DNA from: Absidia repens
Lineage: Eukaryota > Mucoromycota > Mucoromycetes > Mucorales > Cunninghamellaceae
Assembly: GCA_002105175.1 (NCBI GenBank)
Contig: MCGE01000055.1
Location: forward strand, 5,001 to 69,000
Length of the DNA stretch: 64,000 nt
Direction of reading: 5' to 3'
The notes below the pieces were generated by a model. The model made no database searches. It was not told the origin of the DNA and was given only the letters and a program-made list of their open reading frames with translations. Both the position numbers and the translations under genes were made by a program. Positions 1-11,501 of the stretch are shown one piece after another. Each line of letters begins with the position of its first letter. Within the stretch, counting starts at the first letter, position 1.

Positions 1-333
1 AACTCGCTGATTTTGTCAGTGTAGCGCGCGTGCGGCCCAGAACATCTAAGGGCATCACAGACCTGTTATTGCCTAAAACTTCCACTGAATTGAATTCAGT
101 AGTCTCTCTAAGAAGCTGGGGCTCCGAAGAACCATAGCGCCAACTAAAAAGTTGACCCAGCTATTTAGCAGAATAAGGTCTCGTTCGTTATCGGAATTAA
201 CCAGACAAATCACTCCACGAACTAAGAACGGCCATGCACCACACCCATAAAATCTAGAAAGAGCTTTCAATCTGTCAATCCTTCTTATGTCTGGACCTGG
301 TGAGTTTCCCCGTGTTGAGTCAAATTAAGCCGC

Positions 334-388
<55 letters not shown>

Positions 389-1519
389 TCCCATACTCCC
401 CCAGAACCCAAAGACTTTACTTTCGCTAAGCTGCTGAACCTGACCAAAGGTCAAGGCCCAATCGCTAGTCGGCATAGTTTGTGGTTAAGACTACGACGGT
501 ATCTAATCGTCTTCGATCCCTCAACTTTAGTCCCTGATCAATGAAAACGTCCTGGGTCAAATGCTTTCGCAGTAGTTTGTCTTCGGCCAATCCAAGAATT
601 TCACCTCTAGCGGCCAAATACAAATGCCCCCAACCGTTCCTATTCATCATTTCTCAATGTCAAGTAAACCAACAAAACAAGACTCGAGTCCTATTTTATT
701 ATTCCATGCTAACACATTCAGGCGCGTAGGCCTACTTTGAGCATTCTGATTTGCTCATGGTAATACGCCTGGCCAGGGAACTCAGCCGACCGAAGCCAAC
801 CAAGCTATAGACCAGACTTTATCACCGGGCCTGAAACCAATCCAGCTCAATGAAGAACCGGCGGTTCAGGCACCAGGTGTAAATTCGACTACGGACGTTT
901 TAACTGCAACAACTTTAATATACGCTTTTGGAGCTGGAATTACCGCGGCTGCTGGCACCAGACTTGCCCTCCAATTGATCCTCGTTAAGGGATTTAAATT
1001 GTACTCATTCCAATTGCTAGGCAAAAATGCCCAGCATTGTTATTTATTGTCACTACCTCCCGAATTGGGATTGGGTAATTTGCGCGCCTGCTGCCTTCCT
1101 TGGATGTGGTAGCCGTTTCTCAGGCTCCCTCTCCGGAATAGAACCCTAATTCCCCGTTACCCGTGGTAGCCATTGTAAGCCTCTATCTTACAATCAACAG
1201 CCTGATAGGGCAGAAAATCGAATGTACCGTCGCCGGCGCAAGGCCATGCGATCAGCTAAATTATTATGAATCACCAAAGAACTGGTTTTACCCAGGAAGG
1301 TTTTGATCTAATAAGTGCAGCCCTTCCGAAGTCAGGCCTTTTCTGCATGTATTAGCTCTAGAATTACCACGGTTATCCAGTAGTAAAGTAATTGTCATGT
1401 AGATCATAACTGATTTAATGAGCCATTCGCAGTTTCGCTGTAAAAATTTGCTTTTACTTAGACATGCATGGCTTAATCTTTGAGACAAGCATATGACTAC
1501 TGGCAGGATCAACCAGGTA
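1..1519 (-). rRNA. 18S (SSU) rRNA, 5' part, cut by window edge
   Basis: Structural RNA of the small ribosomal subunit. The reverse complement begins at 1519 with the universal 5' end (TACCTGGTTGATCCTGCCAG) followed by TAGTCATATGC, and carries the standard internal landmarks: the V4 flank with CCAGCAGCCGCGGTAATTCC (near 950) and the GAAACTTAAAGGAATTGACG block (near 370). About 1.5 kb is visible; the 3' end lies beyond position 1. No break or insertion is seen. Frames that can be read through it are chance. The large-subunit genes would lie to the left of this window. Confidence 0.97.
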
Positions 1520-2215
1520 ACTACTAAAGGCCCAAATGATCAAGGGAGAGGTTGCCAGTTAATGAAAACTTTTCACCATCCCCCCGGTCCTAGGTTCGTT
1601 ACTAATTGGTTGGCTCCCTCTTGCGAAGGAAACTAATCGGTTACTGAGAAGCGCCCGGCCAAAAATAAATTCAGCTGGACTTTCCCAATATCCATCCATA
1701 TTGCCAGTTCGACAGTTTTTCTAGCATATCGCTATCCCTGGGAAGAACTCCCAAGGAAAGGACAGCCAGGATGAAGGTTTTGTACTGAACAAACCAAAAG
1801 GTTCATACCGCACAGCTGCCTTCAAGTGAATTTAAACGAGTAATCCTAGCCAAAGGCCATCGTACACATTCATCTTCATTCCCCAGCAGGAATCCACAAA
1901 GGGCTCCTACCGGTCTTTAGATCGGTTTCATTTACTTGATAACAAGTAGCAGATCCCTAGGCCATCTTCCGCCTTTGTTGGCCCAAGAGCCTCCAAAAAC
2001 TTCCAATAACCTTTGCTAAAGGCTTATCGAGGGCCAAAAAAATAAATTTTTTTTTCCTCTTAATTTTTCTGGGGGTCGAAATTGCCAAAGGTATGTTTGG
2101 AGACCACTTTTACGATCTCCGTTACTAAAGGTCGACTTTTTGGCTTAAAGTCCGCGCCCGTCCCCCCCACTTTTCAACTCCTCCCGCCCGCCGGGCCAAA
2201 ACCAACTCCTTTTAT
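1520..2215 (-). other. 5' external transcribed spacer of the rDNA unit (approximate)
   Basis: This stretch lies directly upstream of 18S on the transcribed strand. It is richer in C and G than the DNA beyond about 2216 and has no open frame of note. The outer limit is set only by the change to AT-rich sequence, so it is approximate; I could not identify a Pol I promoter. Confidence 0.55.
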
Positions 2216-2633
2216 GGCAATATTTTTGAATATTCTATAGAAATGGCTCTAGATATAACAATGGCGCTTCTTTTATGTGATGCATATGGGATATTTTATC
2301 AATTTGGCTATTAAAAACATTGATTTTATAAGAAAAATAATAGTTTATTAAAAAATAAAACATTTACTAATAAAATAGCTGGTGTCAGTAATCTAAAAAG
2401 AATGATATATGAGGTAGTGTATAGAAGAAAAAAGGGACATATAGGAAAACGTTGGAATGGCCGATAAAACGTATTGTAGGCTAATTCTATCTATTTGAAA
2501 AGGTAGATCCCGCAAAAAAAGCCACAGCTCACATATTAAAAAAAAAAAAAAAAGTGAACTCCGCACAGCCAAAAAAAAAAAAACGATAATCTGCCCATGT
2601 AAAAAAAAAAAAAAAGCGATACTATACACAATC
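2216..2633. other. AT-rich intergenic spacer between ETS and 5S
   Basis: Intergenic rDNA spacer with several A13-A15 runs (2520-2640). No gene is seen. Short frames here are driven by homopolymers. Confidence 0.5.
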
Positions 2634-2641
2634 AAAAAAAA
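2634..2641 (-). terminator. Pol III T-run terminator of the 5S gene
   Basis: Read on the minus strand, the 5S gene runs directly into an uninterrupted T tract, the usual RNA polymerase III stop signal. Confidence 0.75.
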
Positions 2642-2757
2642 ATTACAGCATATCGTATTCCCACGTAATCTCTTACCGTAGTACTGACGATACTGTAAGG
2701 AGTTTAACTGCAGAGATCAGACGGGATCTGGTGTTTTCTCCATCATATGGCCGTAAC
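2642..2757 (-). rRNA. 5S rRNA
   Basis: The minus strand starts GTTACGGCCATA and ends ATATGCTGTAA. In between are the conserved blocks CACCAGATCCCGTC, GATCTCTGCAGTTAA and AGTACTACGGTAAGAGA, then ACGTGGGAATACG, which include the internal promoter boxes of fungal 5S genes. The two ends pair (GTTACGGC with GCTGTAAT, allowing G-U), giving 116 nt, close to the usual 115-120. It sits about 1.1 kb upstream of 18S on the same strand, so 5S is linked to the rDNA here. The helix III arms (GGAG/CTCC) still pair although they differ from what I recall of related moulds, which favours a working gene over a relic. Confidence 0.88.
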
Positions 2758-3029
2758 TTGGAGAAAATGGGTGTACACGCTATATATGCATGACTTGGCA
2801 AAAAAAAAAAAAAAAACGAAACCAAACCAAAGTCAATAATGTATAAAAAAGACAACTCATTGTGTTCAAAAAGAAGAGTAGTCCAATATAGTATAGTATA
2901 GTATAGTATGGTATATGGGTGAATGTATTGGTAAATGTCTGAGATGCACAGCAACTATGTGTCTTTTTTTTTTTTATTTGCTCATCATAGTATCCCCCTA
3001 AAAAAAAGTCTGGTTTGGTTTGAGCCAAA

Positions 3030-3985
3030 ACCAAAAGGCCTGAAGAAGGAATGATATATAAAAAAAAAGGGATCACTAAAAGGGATCTGTAAGAGGGATT
3101 TCTAAGAGGGATCTGCAAGAGGGATCTGCAAGAGGGATTTCTAAGAGGGATCTGTAAGAGGGATTTCTAAGAGGGATCTGCAAACTGAAACACACATTTT
3201 ATTGAAGCAAACACACGTTTTAATGAAGCAAAGATAAATTTTACTGACCCAAAGACAAATGCTTTTCAAAAAACTAAGCTAATCACGACAACCCCTCCAT
3301 CCTAACATCAAAATGAAAGGGTTTCCCCATGCATCTTGTCATGCCCTTTCTAAAACCCTTCTAAACTAGTCCTAACAGAAAGCCAAAGACACCAGCTGCA
3401 CAACAAGTCAAAAACCGCGACGAAAAAATAATTTTTCATAAAAAAAAAAAAAAAGAAAGAGAAAGAGAGAGAGAAAATGGAGAATGCCGCCTAAAAAATA
3501 ATTCACGCCGAGCGGACTTTGATTTTCAATCCCGTCACAGGAAATCTGGACGCCCGTCAACAAACAAAAAAAAAAAAGCCGGGAAAGCCTACAGCCATGC
3601 TATGCGTCAGTATTGCTTACAACATTATACATTCTACACCCATTTATCTTACAAAATTGGTTTGGTTTATAGATAACTACACTTTAAGGATACCGCTACA
3701 AACAAGAATAGTCTCTAGACCAGATGACCACAGAATAATAGTCTCTTCATTAGCATGCACATTAGCTTACAGCCATAATACAAAACCACTTTATACAACG
3801 TTGAAGCACTCACCGTAAAAACTTGGTTTGGTTTATAGACCATTACACTATAGGGATACCCCTCCAAACAAGAATAGTCTCTAGAATAGATAATAGTATG
3901 TACATTAGTATCCACATTAGCTTACTCCCATAATAAAAGCCTTCCATTGTTTACAACATTATACCTTCTACACCCATTCTCCCTA
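3030..3985 (+). repeat. Dispersed repeat, copy 1 (inverted copy at 25554-26530)
   Basis: A stretch of about 950 bp recurs inverted at 25554-26530 and, interrupted by LTRs, at about 21935-23111. Shared landmarks are the 13-bp repeat block, a segment with CATGCATCTTGT between GGTTTCCCC and CATGCCC, and a segment beginning GCTTACAACATTATAC. Short open frames in copies 1 and 2 resemble each other only because the DNA does. The class is unknown: no terminal repeats and no protein similarity were recognised. A shorter scrap occurs at 16118-16190. Confidence 0.75.
3069..3185. repeat. 13-bp tandem repeat, about 9 copies
   Basis: Units alternate between GGGATCTGCAAGA and GGGATTTCTAAGA. The same array, inverted, is at 26388-26490 inside the second copy of the dispersed repeat. 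Confidence 0.85.
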
Positions 3986-4384
3986 CAAAATTCGTTTGGT
4001 TTATAAACCATGACACTATAGACATACCCCTCCAAACAAGAATAGTATGTACATCAGATGACCACAGTAGAATACTCTCTTCATTACCATGCACATTAGC
4101 CCACCACATAGGGATCTCCAGCTTTCCCCCCAACAGCCCGAGCGGGCTTTCATTTCAAAAATACGCGCGCCCGTCAATAAACAAAAACAAAGCCTACAGC
4201 CATGCTATGCGTCACTATTGCTTACAACATTATACAATCTACACCCATTCTCCCTACAAAATTCGTTTGCTTTATAGATAACTACCCTATACGCATACCC
4301 CTCCAAACAAGAATAGTCTCTACAACAGAGCACCACACAATAATACTCTCTTCATTACCATCCACATTAGCTTACTCCCATCTC
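3611..4384. repeat. About 170-bp tandem units, 4 imperfect copies
   Basis: Units at roughly 3611-3783, 3805-3940, 3942-4109 and 4211-4384 share CTCCAAACAAGAATAGT and CACATTAGCTTAC. They belong to the dispersed repeat. From 4385 to 4655 I see no gene or repeat. Confidence 0.7.
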
Positions 4385-4654
4385 CAACCCCCATCTGCAA
4401 ACTCTCATCATACCCATCTCCAACTTTAACCACATTCTTCAAACCAAACACATCTTCTTTTTCATCCAACCCTCCAATCTTTCAACCCAAACACATCTCT
4501 GCTTTCCTCGCCTCCTATTGGCTACTTTCCCAAACTTTCCTTAATCAGTAATTTTTTCTCTCACACAACTCTCATTTTTCCCTTTTTCGGCCCTATCCTC
4601 CATTCCCACACTATATACCCCTCCTTCTGAATCAATCATTCACTTTTTCTTTTT

Positions 4655-5425
4655 ATGAAACAGCTGTCTATCAAAAATAAAAAAACGGATCCAACTGTCT
4701 ATCAAAAATAAAAAAAAAAAGACTTCCACCTGCAAAAAAAAAAAAGACTGCTGTCTTAAGCCTGTCTTAAGCCTGTCTTAGAAAGGAAAAAAAAGAGACA
4801 CTGCTGTCTTAAAAAAGAAAAAATGAGAGAAACCGCTGCCTTAAAAGGAAAAAAAATGACTTCCTGCTGTCTTAAAAAAACGCGCTATCTTCATTCTTCA
4901 TGAATGAATACACTTTTCTTTTTATTCAAACATCACTACACTTTTGCATCTCTAAACTAAACCCATCGCCTGATTTCTTGCACATCTGACGATCCCAGCC
5001 CGTGAAAAAAAAACCGTGCCAGCTGTCTATCAAAAAAAAAGGGGGTATCCTCATTCTTCATGAATGAATAAAGCTTTTCTTTTTATTGAAACATCTCTAA
5101 ACTAAAACCATCGCCTGATTTCTTCAACATCTGATGAAGCCATCCCGTGAAAAAAAGGGATCCAGCTGTCTATCAAAAAAAAAAAAAAAAAGAGATCCAG
5201 CTGTCTATCAAAAAAAAAAGAGAGTTCCAGCTGTCTATCAAAAAAAAAAAGAGAGAGTTCCTGCTGTCTATCAAAAAAAAAAAAGAGATCCAGCTGTCTA
5301 TCAAAAAAAAAAGAGAGTTCCTGCTGTCTATCAAAAAAAAAAAGAGATCCAGCTGTCTATCAAAAAAAAAAAAGAGAGTTCCTGCTGTCTATCAAAAAAA
5401 AAAAAGGGTTCCTGCTGTCTTGAAA
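4655..5425. repeat. Minisatellite with CTGTCTATC plus poly(A) units
   Basis: From 5160 to 5425 there are eight or nine units of about 30 bp of the form GATCCAGCTGTCTATC + A10-18 + GAGA. Degenerate forms (CTGTCTTAAAAA, CTGTCTATCAAAAATA) extend back to 4655. The lysine-rich frames that cross it exist in more than one register and are artefacts of the repeat. Confidence 0.85.
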
Positions 5426-5427
5426 AA

Positions 5428-5590
5428 AAGGAAAATATCATCGACAGAGCGTGAAATCTGGGAGCAAATTTTTTGCATGAACCGGCACTTTCCTAATAAT
5501 ATTTAGCCGGATAACCGTTCGTGATTACATTATTTCTTTTTGCATCACTTTATTAACCTGCGTTCCTATTTGCCTCCTGTATCATCATTG
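5428..5590. repeat. Duplicated 160-bp segment, copy 1 (copy 2 at 7083-7240)
   Basis: Begins GGAAAATATCATCGACAGAG and is matched at 7083-7240 with point changes and small indels. No coding potential is seen. Confidence 0.75.
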
Positions 5591-5776
5591 TTGTATTTCG
5601 CACTTTTTACAGTATGTAGTATGTAGTACCAATTACATCAACAATCTGATGATTGATTCCACACTTTTTTTGCGGTACTATAGGTAGTACCAACCATATT
5701 CATCATGTGTTTATATTTTACAACACTTTTTTTGCAGTATGTATTACCAACATCGTGAATCGTTTGTTTATTCTTC

Positions 5777-6045
5777 TTTGCCTGTTGCACCAACATCACG
5801 AATAATCTTCTTATAGTATTCCGCACTATTATTTTTACAGATGTAATGAGTCATTTGTTTATTCATTCTTTTTTCTTGGTCTGTTGCACCAACACCACGA
5901 ATGATCTGTTTATAGTATTCCGCACTTTTATTTTTATAAGAGTAACAGGTCATTTGTTTATTCATTCTTTTTTCTTTGCTTGTTGTACCAACATCACGAA
6001 TAACCTGTTTATGGTATTCCGTCGGTACCACCAATATCAAGAATG
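5777..6045. repeat. About 100-bp tandem repeat, 2.5 copies
   Basis: Units start near 5777, 5880 and 5980 and share GCACCAACATCACGAAT and CATTTGTTTATTCATTC. From 6046 to 7082 I see no gene, only T-rich unique sequence. Confidence 0.75.
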
Positions 6046-7082
6046 CATCATTTGTTTATTGGAGACTAATTATATCTCAGTTAATTTACATACTGTAACT
6101 GTAGCCTCATCTTTGAGTGCCGATAAAAACAAACTCCTGCTATTTGGATGACTTGAAATGGAAGAATGCAACCCATTTTTTTCTCATCATCTCTGTATTG
6201 TACCTCTCACGCAAAAAGATGTCTTTTTTTTTTTACCAACCTTTTAATGCATGGTGCTTTTTTAATTAAGTGTCCTTATCGCCCACGGTTTTCTAATGGC
6301 CTCCTTTTTTTGCTCCTTCCACTATTTTTGATCATCGTCGCTCTTACTCTTACGTCATTACAGCGCAACACTTGCCCACAAACTGCCCCGTTTCTAAAAA
6401 TAAAACAAATGTTTTGTCGCCCATAACCTTGTCTTTATAAAAAAAAAATACGCTTGAGATCTAAAGTTTTTGTTTTTTTGACCTGCTTTTTCCCATCCCG
6501 TCTGCCCTAACATCTGACGATAAATTCCCGCCTGTTACACCGCGCACGAACCACACCCGTCATGATTTACTGCGCACGGACCACCGCCCGCTCTAAATTT
6601 TCATTATCGTCTTATCTTATGAATATCATTGGTCGAGCACCACCTTTTTGTCAGATCAAACCTTATCTTATTCCCATCTTCAGATCTGTCAGATCCACCA
6701 GAAATCCCAGAAGCAGGTCCCCCTTTGTTTTTTTTTTTTACCTAAAAATCTACGATGATCTTCTTTTTGACTATATAATCATGAAATAAACACGGATTAT
6801 CTTATTTATTCATCCACTACCATACTATGTCCTATTTTTTAGAAGCTAATGGTTCAATCGTTTTTCTTTCAAAAAAGAAAATCCAAGTTTTATCTTCTGT
6901 AAATTGCTTCATCATCTTTCTTGCTTTTTCAATTCTCGAAAGTCATTCTTTTTTTCAATCAAAATCACTCCATAGCGATATCCGACTATAATCATATTAC
7001 CACAATACCCAGTTCACCGTTATATTCAATGTACTGTAATCGTGCTTTATTAATATCATTGACATAGACATCGTTTACTCAA

Positions 7083-7240
7083 AAAGGAAAATATCATCGA
7101 CAGAGCATGAAAGCTGCGAGCGTATTTTTTTGCATGAATCGAATAATATTTTTCCCGGTTCGTGATTGTATTTCTTTTTGCTGTCACATCAATTATCCAT
7201 TTTATTAACCTGTCTCTCCTATTCGCCAGTATCGTCACTC
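7083..7240. repeat. Duplicated 160-bp segment, copy 2
   Basis: Diverged copy of 5428-5590. It leads into the next minisatellite just as copy 1 leads into the previous one, so the two blocks may share an origin. Confidence 0.7.
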
Positions 7241-7290
7241 TTCATTTGTTTGTCCAACATAATCCATCATCTCTTCTAGTACTACCAACC

Positions 7291-7800
7291 TCATCGATCA
7301 TTTGTTTACGTTACTCCTTTTACTTCCATCAGCTTCATCGATCATATGTTCACATTACTCCTTTTCATCAGCGTCATCACTTATTTTTCTACATCAGCTT
7401 CATCGATCATTTGTTTACATTACTCCTTTTCATCAGCTTCATCGACCATATGTTTACATTACTCATTTTCATCAGCGTCATCGCTTATTTGTCTACATCA
7501 GCTTCATCGATCATTTGTTTACATTACTCCTTTTCATCAGCGTCATCGCTTATTTGTCTACATCAGCTTCATCGATCATTTGTTTATATTACTCCTTTTC
7601 ATCAGCTTCATCGATTCTTTGTTTACATTACTCCTTTTACTTCCATCAGCGTCATCGATTATTTGTTTACATCAGCTTCACCGCTTCTTTGTTTACATTA
7701 ATTCCTTTTTTTTCCACCACCTTCATCGATCATTTATTTGCATTACTCCTTACACTACCACCAATATCATGAATCATTTGTTTGTAATAATCCTCACAAT
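7291..7800. repeat. Minisatellite, TCATCGATCATTTGTTTACA units
   Basis: About a dozen units of 36-40 bp (CAGCTTCATCGATCATTTG, TTACATTACTCCTTTTCA) with higher-order alternation of two variants. It is readable in all three forward frames, so the frames are not evidence for a protein. Confidence 0.85.
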
Positions 7801-8289
7801 ATCACTTTTTTTAGTTTGCAGTAGTACAGCTTCATGCATCAATTCCTGATTTTATTACTTTTTTTTTTCTTTCGCAGTGCTACCTATATCAACCTCATCC
7901 ATTTTTGGTTTAGTCTTTTCACTTTGCAGTACTACGAACATAAGCCCATGCTTTCCGGATTGCCAATTATAGAATAACTCATTACTAAATCCTCCTTAAT
8001 TATAATACATCACCTCCTCTTTTTCTTTTTTCAGTACCCTCATTGTACCACTCTTAGTCACAAAAAAAGAAAACCATGCTTTCCGGATTGCCAACTATGG
8101 AATAGCCTCCATCCCTTTTAAATACCTTTTCCCACTTTTCCTTTTTTTTTCCTTCTCTTTCTCTTCATCTTTTTTTTCCACCACCCGAAGCCTCTCTTCA
8201 AGATCTTTCTTAATGCCATTTTGTCTGCTGTTATCATCGATATTGACACTAAAGATGCCCTCTTTTCAAAATTGCCTCTGAAGTTGCCT

Positions 8290-9040
8290 TTTTTTTATCA
8301 GGATTCCTCATTAATGGTACGTTGTTTAATAGAATTCCTCTCTTTTCTGATCGCATTTCTCATTAACAATACTTTTTTCTTTAAAAATTCCTCATCGGTG
8401 GTGCTTTTTTTTTTTTTTTACCAAGTTTCCTTTTCGATGGTATGGTACTTTTTCTATCAAGATTCCTCATTAATGGTACGTTTTTCAAAAAAAAAAACCT
8501 CTCTTTTGATCACATTTCTCATTAACGATGCTTTTTTCCAAGGTTTTCTCTTCGATGGTGCTTTTTTTCCCAAGGTTTTCTCTTCGATGGTACTTTTTTT
8601 TCCCAAGGTTTTCTCTTCGATGGTACTTTTTTTTCCCAAGGTTTTCTCTTCGATGGTACTTTTTTTTCCCAAGGTTTTCTCTTCGATGGTACTTTTTTTT
8701 TTTACCAAGATTCCTCATTGATGGTACGTTTGTCCAAAGAATTCCTCTCTTTTTTGATCACATTTCTCATTAACGATCCTCTTTTCTTTGAAGATTCCCA
8801 TACGATGGTGCCTTTTTTTTTACCAAGATCCCTTTTCGATGGTATGGTACTTTTTTTTAACCAAGATTCCTCATTAATGGTACGTTTTTCAAAAAAAAAA
8901 CCTCTCTTTTTTTATCACATTTCTCATTAACGATCCTCTTTTCTTTAAAGATTCCCATACGATGGTGCTTTTTTTTTTCTACCAAGACCCCTTTTCGATG
9001 GTATGGTACTTTTTCTATCAAGATTCCTCATTAATGGGAC
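8290..9040. repeat. Nested minisatellite, 33-bp units inside longer repeats
   Basis: Between 8529 and 8700 five copies of CCAAGGTTTTCTCTTCGATG plus a T8-T9 run occur at a 32-33 bp period. A longer unit (CTCATTAATGGTACG through ACATTTCTCATTAACGAT) recurs near 8465, 8712 and 8868. From 9041 to 9588 there is no gene. Confidence 0.85.
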
Positions 9041-9588
9041 GCCCGTCATAAAGATTCTTCTGCTTTTTCTGATCAAGATTTCTCACTGATGATATTGTCT
9101 TTATCAAGAGCCCTTGTCTTACCAAAACCCGTCTCACTAAGGCCCTCCTTTATGATACTGTATTTACCAAGATTCCTCTTATGATGCTCTCTTTATGAAG
9201 TTCCCTTACTCTCATCATCGATCTCTCTCTCTGGATCTTCTAATATCAAGAACTCTATCAAGTCTTTTATAGCTCATCATCAAGTTTTTTTATTTGACAC
9301 GTTCCTACTACTATCAACCCTTCTCTGGTCAATCAACATGTTTTTTACAATGGACTCACCATTATCAAGTCTCCCTTCTCAAGGCCTCCTCCCCATCAAC
9401 TAGTTGATTCAATGCATTTATCTCAAGTCATCTTTGTACTGGTGCTGCTGTCACGTTATCATCAATGGTGTCTCTTTCAAGTCTTCCATATTGCTCTTAA
9501 AAGGTCGATTTATTGAAACTCCCATCCGGTGTTTTTTCACTTCAATGGTGGTATTATCAAACAACTTTCTTCATTGATGCTACTATCA

Positions 9589-9775
9589 AGTGTTTTTCTG
9601 TCCATCATCAAGTTTTTTTTTTACTATGGGCTGCTACTATCAAGTTTTTTTTTTTACTATGGGCTGCTCCTATCAAGTTTTTTTTTTTTTGCTATGGCCT
9701 GCTCCTATCAAGTTTTTTTTTTTTTTACTATGGCCTGCTACTATCAAGTCTTCTTTTTTCAATGGATCTCTCATC
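9589..9775. repeat. Minisatellite, CTATCAAG plus poly(T) units
   Basis: Five units of 31-38 bp, each GGCTGCTACTATCAAG followed by T9-T14 and ACTATG. Confidence 0.85.
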
Positions 9776-10929
9776 AAGTCAATAACCGGCTAGAACCTTT
9801 AAGTCTTGGTCTTCCTTTCACCATCCTATTGTCACCTCCCCCCCGCCAATGTTACTTTCATTCTCAATGAACCATGCCTCTCTTGTCAACCTTTTTTCCA
9901 CCATGGATGGTCCGACTACTCTCCCCACAAGCCTTCTACTATCAAGTCCTTGAATATCTCCTTTCTTCATGGATGAACCATCAAGACTTGCCCTCACCGA
10001 CAACGCCCTATATGATTTTCCTCCCTCCATCGTTCTTTTTACGATGCTTTTTTTTTTTAACATCCATTGCCTATTCCGATGTTTAGCTCTTTGATCATTC
10101 ATCATTTCAATACGACTACCGCTAGTAGCAACAGTAGCAACAGACGTAGTTTAATTGTCAGCTTTTTTTTTATAAATAAAAATAAAAACCACATTTCCAT
10201 TCTTATACTGCTCACTGTACTGTATGTCTTTGCAAAAAGAAAAAAAAAGGAATACGTCTATACTGTAGCTTTACTGAAGCTTTGGTGGCTTGTGTCATCT
10301 TTATATGTACGAAAGGAATCCTTTAACAGTGATCACTATGTTATTTTTATTATGATATTGTGCAGTATATATGTTTTCAATAATAGCTGTATTGTGGTAG
10401 TGCAGTGCAAATATTATACAAAACGACTTGTCTTTTTTTTGCCCGCCGCCTTCGTTCCGCACATCCACCCGCCGCCATACGCACAACAATTCAGGTTATA
10501 GCTTAGTAGTTGCCAGGATGAGTTATGGGTCTATTTCACGTAGAAAAAAGAAAAGATGATGGTGTTAATTATATACAGTACAATAGAAATTGGCAGTTTG
10601 ATATGAAGAAATAAGTTTTTATTTTGGATCATAAGGATTCATACAAATGATGGATGTACTATTCTAATGTAAAGAATGGGTGTGATGAAAGGTGTTTTGT
10701 GGAGCGGATGATGATAATGGTATGGATAAAAGAAGAACGAGAGTGTTTTAAGATAAGCAAAGTAAAATGTACTCAGAGATTTTTCACTAAAAAAAAGAGC
10801 CATTGGGTATGCAAAGCGAAGAGATCGGTTCAGGGAGAGATGCATACATTAGGACGAAAAGAGTGGAGGTGCAACTACCAGGAGTCCTGGTGAGCTGTGT
10901 ACGTCTCAGAGAGCTTGTATTTGTTGAGA
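9776..10929. other. No gene recognised
   Basis: AT-rich sequence with scattered homopolymers. Frames up to 144 codons occur but have no recognisable motif and low-complexity composition, so I leave them out. Confidence 0.4.
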
Positions 10930-11050
10930 AAATGTTATAAGATTAAGTGATATAACAGATATGGTTTTTATTGCATAAAATGAAAAAAAGGAAGATTGTG
11001 GATGTGGTCGGAGAATGATAATTTGAGGCTATGGGTGTCAAAAACGAGAC
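10930..11050 (-). repeat. LTR fragment related to the chromovirus LTR
   Basis: Contains AAGTGATATAACAGATATGG and GGTTTTTATTG, followed by ATAATTTGAGGCTATGG. The same blocks occur in the same order and strand as in the LTR at 30904-31203. The rest of that LTR is missing. Confidence 0.6.
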
Positions 11051-11298
11051 AAGACAAGTCAAGGGATGAGTTATACAGTACTTCACAAGAGACGAGAGTA
11101 GGACAGAAGATCTTACCTAGGTGTAATGTAGATCAAGCAAGGAATAGAAGAGGCTGTTGAATGATGTTTAAACTCGAATGAGAAATCAAGACGAAACGGA
11201 GAGGGAGTTGTTTTAGAATCGGGCAGTGAGGAAATGAGGAATGTATTTTTGCGAGATGAATAAATACCAGGACAGAGATAGAAACAAGAGAGTGTCGT

Positions 11299-11501
11299 TG
11301 TCGTTTTTGTCATCCTCTATATTTACATTATAAATCAATCTATCAAATATATCAAATGTCAGACTCAAATCAGGCACTAACTGTCATATTCAATCCCGAT
11401 CTGTCAGTACACTAATAATAAAAGCCTTCCATTATTTTACTGAAATAAAAATATAACTTTGTCTCACTTATTTGACTAGTTTCTCTACTACCAGCATTAC
11501 A
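11299..11501 (+). repeat. Internally deleted solo LTR (relative of 22334-22658)
   Basis: Begins TGTCGTTTTTGTCATCCTC and ends CAGCATTACA. It matches the inverted LTR at 22334-22658 at both ends but lacks about 120 bp in the middle. No target duplication is visible. From 11502 to 12853 I find no gene; long A runs occur near 12350 and 12740. Confidence 0.6.

Noticed and set aside
5160..7800. Regular repeats that could be taken for a CRISPR array
   Set aside because: Units abut directly or differ only by homopolymer length, there are no unique spacers, and the genome is eukaryotic.
8221..8721. Long Phe/Ser-rich or Lys-rich frames on both strands
   Set aside because: They follow from the 33-bp minisatellite and poly(T) runs, occur in several frames at once, and have no start context or domain.
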